Below, piece after piece: positions 1-8,332 of a stretch of 64,000 nt of DNA; position 1 is the stretch's first letter; each line of letters begins with the position of its first letter. Origin of the DNA: Filifactor alocis ATCC 35896 (lineage in GTDB: Bacteria > Bacillota > Clostridia > Peptostreptococcales > Filifactoraceae); contig NC_016630.1 in NCBI RefSeq assembly GCF_000163895.2, positions 1,736,001 through 1,800,000 of the forward strand, read 5' to 3'. The position numbers were made by a program, and so were the translations under genes. The notes beneath the pieces were generated by a model that was not told where the DNA came from, did not search any database, and saw only the letters and a program-made list of their open reading frames with translations.

Positions 1-1065
1 ATCAGTCCAACTTAAAAAAATGCTAAAGTTTCCCGGGTTAACACCCGCACCGTTACCGATTGCAACAGGCTGACTCTCAATATTTCTTATTGAGTGCCCA
101 CCCTTAGCCGTAATCTGTCCGCCATAGATTTTAATTGGACCTCCATCTAAATCATTCTCCAAGCCTCCTCCGATTCCGGCACCATCTTCTCCACCGGTAG
201 CGGTAATTTTCCCGCCGTAAATATTTATTCCGTCAGAAGCTGCAACACGACCGCCGCCTATTGCCGCAGCACCTTTGCCTCCCTGTGCATTTATCTCACC
301 GCCATATATATTTATTATACCTACTCTGGAATAAGAATCGCCTCCTATACCTGCTGTACTTCTTGCCCCTGTAGCTGTAATCTTTCCACCATGAATGTTA
401 GTAGTGCAAGTTGTGCCGTCAACATTTCCATCATCGCCTGTTCCGATTGCAGGACGCTTGCTTTCAAGTCCTGTAGATATAATTTCTCCCATATCGGCAC
501 CGTCAGACTGTGCATAGATATTGATACTGCTGCCGTTACTTGGCATAACCATTCCTTTTTCTACTGTAAGTTTTGCATTATCGCAAAGTACTAGATTAAG
601 CTTTCCATTTGCATAAATATATAGTAAATTTACTTCTCCTTTCACCACATACCAGGTTTCTTTGCCATCTTCATCACCCCAAATAGTTCTGTCATAAGTA
701 GAATCTACTATAATAGCCCCCTCAGGTACCGTTCCTGTCTTAAATGCTTTCTCTCCTGTGTCATAATAGCGGTATTGGATATCCCCTCTTACAACGGTAC
801 TTTCCACAAAGCAGCTTTCTTCTCCGTTCTCACCACGACCGCTTCTTTCATAAGTAGAGTTTACCACAGAATCTTCCTCAGATACCGTTCCTGTCTGAAA
901 TATATTCTCTCCTATGCCATTATTGAGATATTGGATATCTCCATTTCCTCCGGTGACTTCCGCAAAGGATTCTATCACAGGATTCAGCTCAATCGATGTG
1001 AAAATCATTGCTAATGTGCATACAAAAGCTAATGTGCTTTTCAAAAATCTTTTCCTATTTTTCAT
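1..1065 (-). CDS. Secreted glycine-rich repeat surface protein, 3' part cut off by the window edge
   Basis: The frame is open from an ATG at 1063-1065 to the left edge: 355 codons without a stop, so the C-terminus lies outside. A GGAG site sits about 12 bases upstream. The N-terminus (MKNRKRFLKS, then a hydrophobic stretch) is a Sec signal peptide. Two related segments of about 40 residues follow, each with a T-G-T-V-x-E/P-E-x motif and a STY-E/D-R motif. From about residue 225 there are repeats of the type INIYGGKITA-x-GG, with GAGIGGG-like turns every 20-25 residues. Such repeats form right-handed beta-helix or carbohydrate-binding stretches in large clostridial surface proteins. It is divergent from the two-component genes, so it could be their target; that is inference. 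The anchoring mode cannot be seen. Confidence 0.8.
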   Translation of the reverse strand, partial: MKNRKRFLKSTLAFVCTLAMIFTSIELNPVIESFAEVTGGNGDIQYLNNGIGENIFQTGTVSEEDSVVNSTYERSGRGENGEESCFVESTVVRGDIQYRYYDTGEKAFKTGTVPEGAIIVDSTYDRTIWGDEDGKETWYVVKGEVNLLYIYANGKLNLVLCDNAKLTVEKGMVMPSNGSSINIYAQSDGADMGEIISTGLESKRPAIGTGDDGNVDGTTCTTNIHGGKITATGARSTAGIGGDSYSRVGIINIYGGEINAQGGKGAAAIGGGRVAASDGINIYGGKITATGGEDGAGIGGGLENDLDGGPIKIYGGQITAKGGHSIRNIESQPVAIGNGAGVNPGNFSIFLSWTD

Positions 1066-1213
1066 AAAATCATCTTCTCCTTTTTTAATATTTTTAAGCA
1101 ATCAGACAATTACCTGATAGATTTTGTGCAATTAAGTCGATTCTATAAAATATTTTTCTTTTTGAACACTACGAAAGATGTCATTTTGATTAACATAATT
1201 CGTACTTGACAAA

Positions 1214-1242
1214 TTGATAAAAATGTGAATGTGTGATATAAT
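1214..1242 (+). promoter_or_regulatory. SigA-type promoter of the two-component operon
   Basis: TTGATA at 1214-1219 and TATAAT at 1237-1242 are separated by exactly 17 bases. The predicted transcript would start near 1249, giving a leader of about 170 bases before the regulator start codon. A TTGACA at 1206-1211 is closer to consensus but would leave a 25-base spacer. Confidence 0.6.
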
Positions 1243-1338
1243 GTGTTCAAGTTAGTTAAGACATTTCACTATATTCTACATATTTTTGTCAATAAAAGGA
1301 TATGATATAGCGTGTTCAGGTTACTTGAGACATTTCAC
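1234..1338 (+). repeat. Two 36-bp direct repeats in the leader of the LytTR operon
   Basis: Positions 1234-1269 and 1303-1338 match at 31 of 36 bases by eye, at a spacing of 69 bases. Both contain GTGTTCA, a variable GTTA-stretch and GACATTTCAC. The first copy starts inside the promoter -10 element. LytTR regulators (AgrA, ComE) bind imperfect direct repeats with ACATTTC-like cores, and the gene just downstream encodes a LytTR regulator, so these are candidate binding sites for autoregulation. The assignment is inference. Confidence 0.5.
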
Positions 1339-1416
1339 CACAAGCTATCTATTCATAATCAATCAAAACCTGTGATATCATTGTCGTGTTACTTTATACA
1401 AAAAGGGGGTTACAAA

Positions 1417-2148
1417 ATGCCGGATGCACTAAAAATAGCAATCTGTGAAGATGAACCGGATCAAAAGAATATGCTCTTAAAACTTCTGGACGAAAGCAAT
1501 ATAGAAAATACATCTGTTGTTTTTGCAAGCGGGGAGGATTTGCTTGCGGATTTTAAGCAAGGAAAGTATGATCTTATTCTTATGGACATCTATATGGAAA
1601 GCGAGCTTACAGGCATCGATACGATAAGGCTTATTCGCAAAAAAGACAAAGACATTCCTGTCGCTTTCGTAACTACAAGCAAGGATCACGCACTGGAAAG
1701 CTATCGCCTGTCTGCTATGAAGTATATTGAAAAACCATATTCAAAGGAAAGCATAGAAGATATTTTGCATTTGGCGGTATTAAAAAAGAATGATGTGCCT
1801 ACTCTTTTTGTGCAAAGAAACGGTATTGTCGAAAGGGTGCCTCTTGCAAATATCCTTTATATGGAACAGCAGATGCACAAGGTCTATCTTTGCCTGAAAA
1901 ATGAGGAGGATTTTTCTGTTTACGGCAAAGTGTCCGAACTTAGTAAACAGCTTCCTGAAAACAATTTTTTTCTGCCTCACAAAAGTTTTGCGGTGAATCT
2001 TTGTTATGTGATGTACATAGATATGGAGCTTCGCTCTTTTGTGATGGAAAATAAGACAATTGTTCCTATTCGCAGAGAATTTTTGACGAAAGCGAAAAAG
2101 GCTCTGGAGGATTTTCTGTTTGATCGTACGAGGAGGCTTTTGAAATGA
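1417..2148 (+). CDS. LytTR-family response regulator (AgrA/ComE type)
   Basis: The product has 243 residues. A receiver domain occupies about 6-120: acidic pocket CEDE at 10-13, phospho-acceptor Asp57 in LILMDIYM, and Lys106 in KYIEKPY. A LytTR DNA-binding domain follows at about 130-235 (FVQRNGIVERVP, ILYMEQQMHKVYL, FFLPHKSFAVNL). I chose the ATG at 1417 because AAAGGGGG lies just upstream; an in-frame GTG at 1312 falls inside the direct repeat and lacks a ribosome site. The stop overlaps the next start (ATGA), so the pair is translationally coupled. Regulators of this class control peptide-responsive or surface-protein regulons; the target here is unknown, with the divergent repeat protein the nearest candidate. 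No signal-peptide precursor gene is visible nearby. Confidence 0.9.
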   Translation: MPDALKIAICEDEPDQKNMLLKLLDESNIENTSVVFASGEDLLADFKQGKYDLILMDIYMESELTGIDTIRLIRKKDKDIPVAFVTTSKDHALESYRLSAMKYIEKPYSKESIEDILHLAVLKKNDVPTLFVQRNGIVERVPLANILYMEQQMHKVYLCLKNEEDFSVYGKVSELSKQLPENNFFLPHKSFAVNLCYVMYIDMELRSFVMENKTIVPIRREFLTKAKKALEDFLFDRTRRLLK

Positions 2149-3968
2149 AAAGAAATTTGAAAATGTTTGTTGCTTTGCAGATTGCTTTGGCTTTGATCTC
2201 TTTCATTATCATCGTTTCGTCTTTCGGGTACAGTATGCATCAGGAGAAACTGCCGAAACCTCTGTATATCAGAGATGTTAAGGTAAGTGTAGGCACGCAC
2301 GCTCCAAAGTCTGTCACATTGCCTTACAACTTCAAAAACTTGGAGCCTCGGACTCCTGTTACCGTTACAGCACGTATCACTGTGAATAACAATGATATGT
2401 TCTCTGTCAATACTGCATACGCACCTGCAAAGGTTTATACTGACGGGATGTTAATTTATGAGCTTGGCAAAAGGGAAACTTATCCGAACTTTATGCTTGA
2501 TCCCGCTACGGAAATTTTTTTGATTAAACCGTCTGTCTATAATAGGGAAGTGGAGTTTAAAATGGAGTTTTTATCCCCTGCTACTCGTAGCTCTATGACT
2601 GTGTATCCGCCTATGAAGGCTCCATTCAAGTCTATATTCAAAGAATTTGTAGCGACTTACAAAATACCTTTTATTTTTTCGATTGTTCAGCTTGCAGCGG
2701 GAGTGTTCCTTGCTATCGTATCACTGATGATGCTTTTTTTTGAAAAGAAGGTCAGTGAGATATTCTTTTGGCTCGGTATGTTTTCGTTTGTTTCGGGTTT
2801 GTGGGGATTCGGTGAATGTAATTTGACGGCGCTGATTATTAAAAACCCGACTTTGCTGTATCTGTTTGCTTTTATAGGACTGTTTACCGTTTGCATTCCG
2901 CTTATCCAGTTGGCTAATGTGTCAATCGGTTTCAAAAATCCGAAGCCTTTATCCCTACTCTCTTCCTTTTTGACAGCTTCGGCAATTATCGCTCTCATTT
3001 TGCAATTTTTGGGAATATATCCTCTGTCAAGCAGTATGTATGCTTTCCACTTTATGACAATCTGCTCTTTGTGTATTCTTTCGCTTCTGACTGTATATGA
3101 GGCTGTTAAGAGTGATAACTTACAGGCGAAGCGTTTTGTCATACCGATAGTAATTTTAACTTTTGCATCTCTGATTGAGGTTGCAAATTATTATTTCAAG
3201 TTTACTTATCAATTCTCATCTTTTTTTCAAGACGGAGTCATTATCTTTATTTTGATGATGAGCTTTACGATAGGTTTTTATATCAAGGATTTTGCAATCT
3301 TGCGTAAGCAAAATGAAAGCCTTGCTTTTGAGATAGGGCTTATGGAAATCCAAATTGATGAGCAAAGAAAGTATAATGAGCTGATTGCCAGAAACGAGGA
3401 TGTGCTGAAAAAACAAAGACATGATTTGCATCATCACCTGATTGCGATAAGGGAACTGGCTGAAAATGGAACCGAAAAGCTGAATGACTATCTTGATACG
3501 TTAAGCCAAAATATCCCTACTGCCCATATGAGCTATTGCGAAAACAAAGCGGTAAGTGCCATACTTTCTCACTATGCAGGGATATGCAAGGGAGAACAAA
3601 TAGAATTTCATACAAAACTGATTGTGCCGGAAATGAGTGAGACATCTCTCAACAGCGACCTTGCAATCATTTTCGGAAATCTGCTTGAAAATGCAATTGA
3701 GGCCTGCCTGAAAATAGATCAAGAGAAAAGATTGATAAGAATTAGCAGTGATATAAGCTATGATATGCTTATTGTCACCATGGACAACTCTTATGACGGA
3801 AACTTTCTCTCTATGGACGGCAGATTTTGCTCTACAAAAAGACACGGCTTCGGTATCGGTCTTTCTTCCGTACAGTCCGTTGCAAAAAAATACTACGGAG
3901 ATGCGAAGTTTGAAGATAGAGATGGATATTTTCAGTCATCGGTGTATCTGAGGATAGGAAGTGTGTAG
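2145..3968 (+). CDS. GHKL-domain sensor histidine kinase (HPK10-like)
   Basis: The product has 607 residues. One membrane helix (about 8-28) is followed by an extracytoplasmic beta-rich sensor region (about 30-165), then about seven helices between 172 and 380. That arrangement resembles 7TMR-DISM sensors rather than AgrC. A short coiled linker leads to the H-box KKQRHDLHHH (His426), the N-box GNLLENAIEAC near 507 and the glycine box HGFGIGLSSV near 575. HPK10 kinases pair with LytTR regulators, as here: the start overlaps the regulator stop by 4 bases. The ligand is unknown. The extracellular domain suggests a soluble compound or carbohydrate rather than an autoinducing peptide; this is inference. 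Confidence 0.9.
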   Translation: MKRNLKMFVALQIALALISFIIIVSSFGYSMHQEKLPKPLYIRDVKVSVGTHAPKSVTLPYNFKNLEPRTPVTVTARITVNNNDMFSVNTAYAPAKVYTDGMLIYELGKRETYPNFMLDPATEIFLIKPSVYNREVEFKMEFLSPATRSSMTVYPPMKAPFKSIFKEFVATYKIPFIFSIVQLAAGVFLAIVSLMMLFFEKKVSEIFFWLGMFSFVSGLWGFGECNLTALIIKNPTLLYLFAFIGLFTVCIPLIQLANVSIGFKNPKPLSLLSSFLTASAIIALILQFLGIYPLSSSMYAFHFMTICSLCILSLLTVYEAVKSDNLQAKRFVIPIVILTFASLIEVANYYFKFTYQFSSFFQDGVIIFILMMSFTIGFYIKDFAILRKQNESLAFEIGLMEIQIDEQRKYNELIARNEDVLKKQRHDLHHHLIAIRELAENGTEKLNDYLDTLSQNIPTAHMSYCENKAVSAILSHYAGICKGEQIEFHTKLIVPEMSETSLNSDLAIIFGNLLENAIEACLKIDQEKRLIRISSDISYDMLIVTMDNSYDGNFLSMDGRFCSTKRHGFGIGLSSVQSVAKKYYGDAKFEDRDGYFQSSVYLRIGSV

Positions 3969-4058
3969 ACTGATTTAGAAATTGCCCTGCGAATTTTCTG
4001 TTTGGATAGTTCTTGATATAGTATGTATGATAATAAAAGATAATAAAAGATACTTAAA

Positions 4059-4212
4059 GCTGTTCTTATTCTATTGCTATATCTGCTGTTCTTATTCTGT
4101 TGCTATATCTGCTGTTCTTATTCTGTTGCTATATCTGTTGTTCTTATCATGACGGTATATCTTCCATTCTTATACCGACAGTATATCTGCCGTTTTTATT
4201 CTGTTGTATATC
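4059..4212 (+). repeat. 26-bp tandem repeat array, about six copies
   Basis: Units start at 4059, 4085, 4111, 4137, 4163 and 4189. Copies 1-3 are almost identical (GCTGTTCTTATTCT, then a TGCTATATCT end); copies 4-6 diverge progressively and the last is shortened. A short 10-base repeat (GATAATAAAA) lies just before at about 4028-4050. The array follows the kinase stop by 90 bases. Although one frame stays open across it, the translation is only a Cys/Tyr/Ile-rich periodic string with no ribosome site, so I treat it as non-coding. Confidence 0.75.
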
Positions 4213-4246
4213 AATCACAGTAAGTGCATATGTACTTACAAAAAAA

Positions 4247-4283
4247 TTGACATGGCCTAATGCAAAAGCAAGGGCTATGTCAA
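4247..4283 (+). terminator. Inverted repeat, possible terminator after the two-component operon
   Basis: TTGACATGGCC at 4247-4257 pairs with GGCTATGTCAA at 4273-4283 (10 of 11 positions), with a 15-base loop. It is followed by TTCTTCTTGTT, a weak T-tract. It could instead be the end of a mobile-element remnant. Confidence 0.4.
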
Positions 4284-4921
4284 TTCTTCTTGTTGGGAAA
4301 ATTATCAAATCCCTGTGTAATCAATCTTGCTTCTAATTGTTATCTAAAATTTTTTACATAAATTTATCTGTATATTACCTCTCTTTCATTCATTGAATTC
4401 TTCTTCAAGAATGATACGCTATTTTTGTAGGTTTATATAATAATTTTATCTCTTAACAGGAGATTTCTTGACAGAGAGAGATAAAAATACCATATCCAAT
4501 CATCAGTTCATCTATGATATGTGTGGAAGATACCCACTTTTATGAAGATGAGAAGTCATAGTTAATTGCCTATGGAACAGCTGTGAAAAGTCTTGAAAAT
4601 CCTAAGCATCGAACATGAATCATTAAAAAATTATCCGATAAGCATGTCCTTTTAGAACAATAAAAAACTATGCTTATGGAAGAATATTCCTAAAAACTTA
4701 TGCTCCAGAAACTCCAACAAGCAAAGAAAAATACAGATTAACACCCTAATAAGCATCTGAAAAAATAAAAGAAGGTCTTCTGTACGGATGTAGTAGTCTG
4801 TTTTCTTTCCTTTCCACCCAAAGTCTCCGGCACATCAAAGGGTAAAATAGCGTATTCTTTTTCAATTTATAACAACTTAATCATTATTTCATGTCCCTAT
4901 TCTAAGAACACCCTTTCAATC
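4284..4921. other. Gene-free stretch with degenerate sequence bounded by inverted repeats
   Basis: No open frame of useful length is seen. GATACGCTATTTT at 4413-4425 reappears inverted at about 4844-4857, bracketing about 430 bases with scattered coding-like fragments broken by stops. A dead insertion element is possible, but no transposase motif can be recognised. Confidence 0.3.
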
Positions 4922-5407
4922 TTATCTGTATCTTCTATCTTTTTTTGTTCCACGCAATTTACAACTCAAACCTTCAAGAAAATCAATTGTGTCTGAAACC
5001 GTTTCGTAAGAATCACAATCTTCTGTGTCAAATGCATCACACTCTTTCTCATCATAGTCATCAACATCATATTCCTTGTAACTTAAGCGCTCTTCTTTTC
5101 TCTTACGCAATGACTTTTTATCCAATTTACAAAGTACTCCTTTTGGCAAAACATACATTATTTTTCCAAATGCAACATCTCCGATTTTGTCGTACAATCT
5201 ACCGGCACTCAAGCTGTCTCCTTGTACAGTGTATGGACTGTTTGCCACATATCCTATCTTTCCAAGCCCTTCCAAATTGACCATAATTGCCTCGTTATCG
5301 TATTCATTATGAGAATCTTTCTTTAAAATCACTCTCATTCCCGGTTCCAAAAATTCCTGTCCGTAATAATGCCCTGTGCCGACTATCGTAAAATACATTT
5401 TTGTCAT
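4922..5407 (-). CDS. HIRAN-domain protein
   Basis: The product has 161 residues when started at the ATG at 5405-5407, which has GGAGGG 7 bases upstream; a longer in-frame start at 5467 lacks one. Residues about 3-90 form a HIRAN domain: GTGHYYG, FLEPGMRVIL, NEYDNEAIMV and GKIGYVANSP. In SNF2 helicases such as HLTF this domain binds 3' ends of single-stranded DNA. Stand-alone HIRAN proteins in bacteria are mostly uncharacterised and are thought to act in DNA repair. The tail is very acidic (repeated D/E and C-D motifs, about 105-150). No partner nuclease or helicase lies nearby. Confidence 0.8.
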   Translation of the reverse strand: MTKMYFTIVGTGHYYGQEFLEPGMRVILKKDSHNEYDNEAIMVNLEGLGKIGYVANSPYTVQGDSLSAGRLYDKIGDVAFGKIMYVLPKGVLCKLDKKSLRKRKEERLSYKEYDVDDYDEKECDAFDTEDCDSYETVSDTIDFLEGLSCKLRGTKKDRRYR

Positions 5408-5889
5408 AATTGTTCCCTCCGTTTCAAATATTGGTCGTAAAGTCTTACTTTTCTTCTTCAAATGCATTCCAAATCATATTTTTATCACTTCATTTGTTTT
5501 TGTTATATTTATTCTATCAAAATACAAGTTCTAAAAAACTCCCTCGGTACAAATATCATGTCCCAAAATTCTCCCGAAATAATATCCTGTGATTCATTCA
5601 ACAAAGCAATCTCAAACAGCTATTGAAAATGACCAATTCAAACCCCAATCCTATATAACTTTGCAAAAATAAAATTTCCTGTTATGACATATCATAAACT
5701 CAACCGTTCACAATGTTGTTAAAAAGAAGACGAAATTACAATGTATCGTATACTCAAATACCGGTAACATAAATTTGTAAGTTTATATTCCAAAAACAGA
5801 AAATCAATTTACCAATATAACTCATAATTTTATACAAAATATGCTATGATAATATGGAAGCAGTTGAATATTAGAGTAAGACACTATAA

Positions 5890-6277
5890 TTAACACCATT
5901 CGTTTTATTTCTTAATATTGACAGAAAAAATCTACATCAAAAATCAACTGAAGTTGTAGAAATAATCAATATTACAAAAAACTTCTAAAGAAGATCTAAA
6001 ACAAAAAACAATATCTCTCCGTCAGTCTACAAAAATCAGAAACGCGAAACCCTATTCCAAGCAGAATGATAAGCTCGTCATAATACTTGTAACAGACCTT
6101 ATCTCTTTTAACAAAGAAAAAAAGCTTTCTTCCTGCATAGGCGAGAGAGGAACTTTCGGCTCGGTGTCATACCTCAATGACTGTAATAATCTTAAAGTCA
6201 AAGAGATTTTTCCTGATACCGTCATCATGAATAGATGTATAGAAGGCTGCCCTTTAGAGAATGCTTGTGATTACTGA
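5890..6277 (+). pseudogene. Remnant of a small cysteine-containing protein, frameshifted
   Basis: An open stretch of 97 codons (5987-6277) reads as plausible protein: KEDLKQKTISL, then LVIILVTDLISFN, and a C-terminus with five cysteines (SSCIGERG, NDCNN, NRCIEGCPLENACDY). It lacks any start codon at its upstream end. Another frame just before it (about 5890-5986) continues the same character (STEVVEIINITKNF), so one frameshift near 5986 joins the two parts. I do not recognise the family. The remaining DNA between 5408 and 5889 shows nothing I can name. Confidence 0.35.
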
Positions 6278-6481
6278 TAGTGATAAAAAAATAGCCTTTT
6301 TTCTTCATTCATAAAGCCCATTCCTTTACATCATTACATTTACGTGATAGACCAATCGTATCTTCCCCAAGTATTCTCATGAGCTGTTTTCAATCTTATT
6401 TTATGCTATGCCTTACATTTGTACTATTTCGTATGCGCTTCTCGTAAAGTCGGCATACTGTTAACAGGATCAATTCCATCA

Positions 6482-6798
6482 TCAAGTTTTTTGAATTTCC
6501 TTTGCTTTTTTCCGCAGGAATTTTTCCTCACGCTTTCTCTTAGGGGTTTTATCCGTAGGAAATAATTTCCATGTGTACACAAAGTGCGGCGTTCCAAAGG
6601 TATCTGTATATTTGTAAACATATCTCCTGTCTTTTCTCCGACTCTCTCCTAACCGCTTTTACCTACATATCCATCTGCAACTTTATCAATAGCAGTTTCG
6701 TAATTGTCAGTCACTTCCGCAGCAGAAATAAAGGAACGAGAACACAAAACAACAAATACAAAAGCAATAAAACAACTCAAAATGAATATTCTTTTCAT
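6482..6798 (-). pseudogene. Decayed small secreted protein downstream of the MATE gene
   Basis: An ATG at 6796-6798 with GAGGT upstream opens a 49-codon frame (MKRIFILSCFIAFVFVV, then SAAEVTDNYETAIDKVADGY) that looks like a signal peptide plus mature start. It ends at a stop near 6649. A different frame downstream continues with coherent sequence (TDTFGTPHFVYTWKLFP, then a lysine-rich tail) and stops at 6482-6484. The parts fit one secreted protein of about 100 residues broken by a frameshift. It begins 33 bases after the MATE stop, so it was probably co-transcribed. The family is unknown. Confidence 0.4.
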
Positions 6799-6830
6799 GA
6801 TACCTCGCCAACTTTTACCTTGCCTGTTTT

Positions 6831-8174
6831 CTATGCAAGCTTAATAAGGTGCTTGTATTCACTAATTAGCAATATAATTGCAATCAAAATCATAACGACA
6901 TCATTCAAAGGTAATGCCAGCCATACTCCGAGAACATTTCCGTTCAGTAAACGAGGTAATATCAGTATCAAGGGAACTACAAGCGCAAGTTGCCTTAATA
7001 TAACCAATATTCCTGCATGTTTTGCTTTCCCGATGGCCTGAAAATAAGTAACTGTCATTATGAGCATGCCATAGGTAGGAAATATGCAGTACATGAGCCG
7101 AAAATTAGATAGTCCTAAACTCACAATAGCTGAATCGGTAATAAATGCAGATAATATTTGCACTGAAAAAATTTCGATTATGGCAAAGAAAAATCCGGCA
7201 AGACAGGTGGAACCTATAATAAATACATTCGTAAGTTTTTTAACCCTTATATATTCTTTTGCTCCGAAATTTGTTCCGACAGCAGGCTGCATCCCTTGAC
7301 TCATTCCCCATATCGGAACAAATGCAAGCTGCATAACTCTTTGAGCGGCTCCCATAAGAGCTATTTGCTTTTCTCCGCCAAAATGCACCGCTGTATTATA
7401 TACAACTGTCATTTGAATCAGCATCATAATTTGCATGAGCATAGCACTCATTCCAACTGAAAAAATTTCAGGTAATAAGTCTTTTTCAGGTTTTATTCCA
7501 TGAAAACGAACAGTCGGACTTTTTTTCAAAAAGTATAATAAAGTTACTGAAGCCTGAGTAATCTGAGAAATCACAGTTGCGATTGCAACAGCTTGCGGTC
7601 CACAAGATGGCATGAGCAGAATGAATATAGGATCTAATATAATATTCAGAATAGCACCGGCCGCCATGATTCCCATTGCAATTCCCATGCGACCCTCTGC
7701 CCTTATTACCATATTTGCACCCTGCATAAAATTTACGAAGATGGAGCCGAGATATACTGTTCTTAAATAAGAAACACCCATCTCCAGAACCTCACCGTCG
7801 GCACCGGATAGGCGTAAAAATTCAGGAGCAAATATGACACCAATAATCATAACTGCTGATGATAAAATAATTACCAAGAAAGTCAGATTCCCCATAATCT
7901 TATCCACGGTTTCTTTATCTTTTTTTCCGATTGCTCGAGAAAGTACAGAGCCGGAACCTATTCCAAGAAGAACTGCAATTGCATTATTGATCAATACAAA
8001 CGGAGATGCCGCCGAAACTGCACTCATAGCATCGGTTCCCACCATTTGCCCGACATAAATTGAATCGACAAAGGCATATAATCCTACAATCAGTTGACCC
8101 AAAATCGCCGGCAAACTAAGACTAACCATCAATTTCCAAGGATTTTCCGTAAGTAATTTATCACGAACATCCAT
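6831..8174 (-). CDS. MATE-family multidrug efflux transporter
   Basis: The product has 447 residues with about 12 predicted membrane helices in two similar halves. The N-terminus (TENPWKLMVSLSLPAILG, then VDSIYVGQMVG) and SGSVLSRAIGKKDKE are typical of the MATE/NorM-DinF superfamily. These pumps export cationic drugs or metabolites using a Na+ or H+ gradient. Length matches the family norm. The start has GGAGGG close upstream. The leader upstream of this ribosome site is an unusual simple-sequence repeat (8188-8269). Substrate cannot be deduced. Confidence 0.92.
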   Translation of the reverse strand: MDVRDKLLTENPWKLMVSLSLPAILGQLIVGLYAFVDSIYVGQMVGTDAMSAVSAASPFVLINNAIAVLLGIGSGSVLSRAIGKKDKETVDKIMGNLTFLVIILSSAVMIIGVIFAPEFLRLSGADGEVLEMGVSYLRTVYLGSIFVNFMQGANMVIRAEGRMGIAMGIMAAGAILNIILDPIFILLMPSCGPQAVAIATVISQITQASVTLLYFLKKSPTVRFHGIKPEKDLLPEIFSVGMSAMLMQIMMLIQMTVVYNTAVHFGGEKQIALMGAAQRVMQLAFVPIWGMSQGMQPAVGTNFGAKEYIRVKKLTNVFIIGSTCLAGFFFAIIEIFSVQILSAFITDSAIVSLGLSNFRLMYCIFPTYGMLIMTVTYFQAIGKAKHAGILVILRQLALVVPLILILPRLLNGNVLGVWLALPLNDVVMILIAIILLISEYKHLIKLA

Positions 8175-8187
8175 TATAAAACCCTCC

Positions 8188-8269
8188 TTATCTTTTATCT
8201 TTTTATCTTTTATCTTTTTATCTTTTATCTTTTATCTTTTTATCTTTTAGTTCTTATCTCTTATCTATT
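8188..8269 (-). repeat. Simple-sequence repeat in the MATE leader
   Basis: About 80 bases consist of repeats of AGATAAA and AAGATAAAA (read on the gene strand), ending directly at the GGAGGG of the MATE gene. Slippage here would change leader length, though not the spacing between ribosome site and start codon. Nothing comparable is seen at other genes in the window. Confidence 0.75.
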
Positions 8270-8332
8270 AGTTATTCTGTATTCACAGCAAGCACGCACA
8301 AATTCCTGATTATGAGTGATTACAAAAACGCT

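Noticed and set aside
1312..1416. Upstream extension of the response regulator from a GTG
   Set aside because: It lies in the direct repeat, has no ribosome site and would extend the receiver domain unnaturally; the ATG at 1417 has AAAGGGGG.
4059..4212. CRISPR array
   Set aside because: Repeats are contiguous at 26 bases without unique spacers, and no cas genes are near.
4100..4336. Open frame across the tandem repeats
   Set aside because: Only a periodic translation of the 26-bp repeat, without a ribosome site or recognisable domain.
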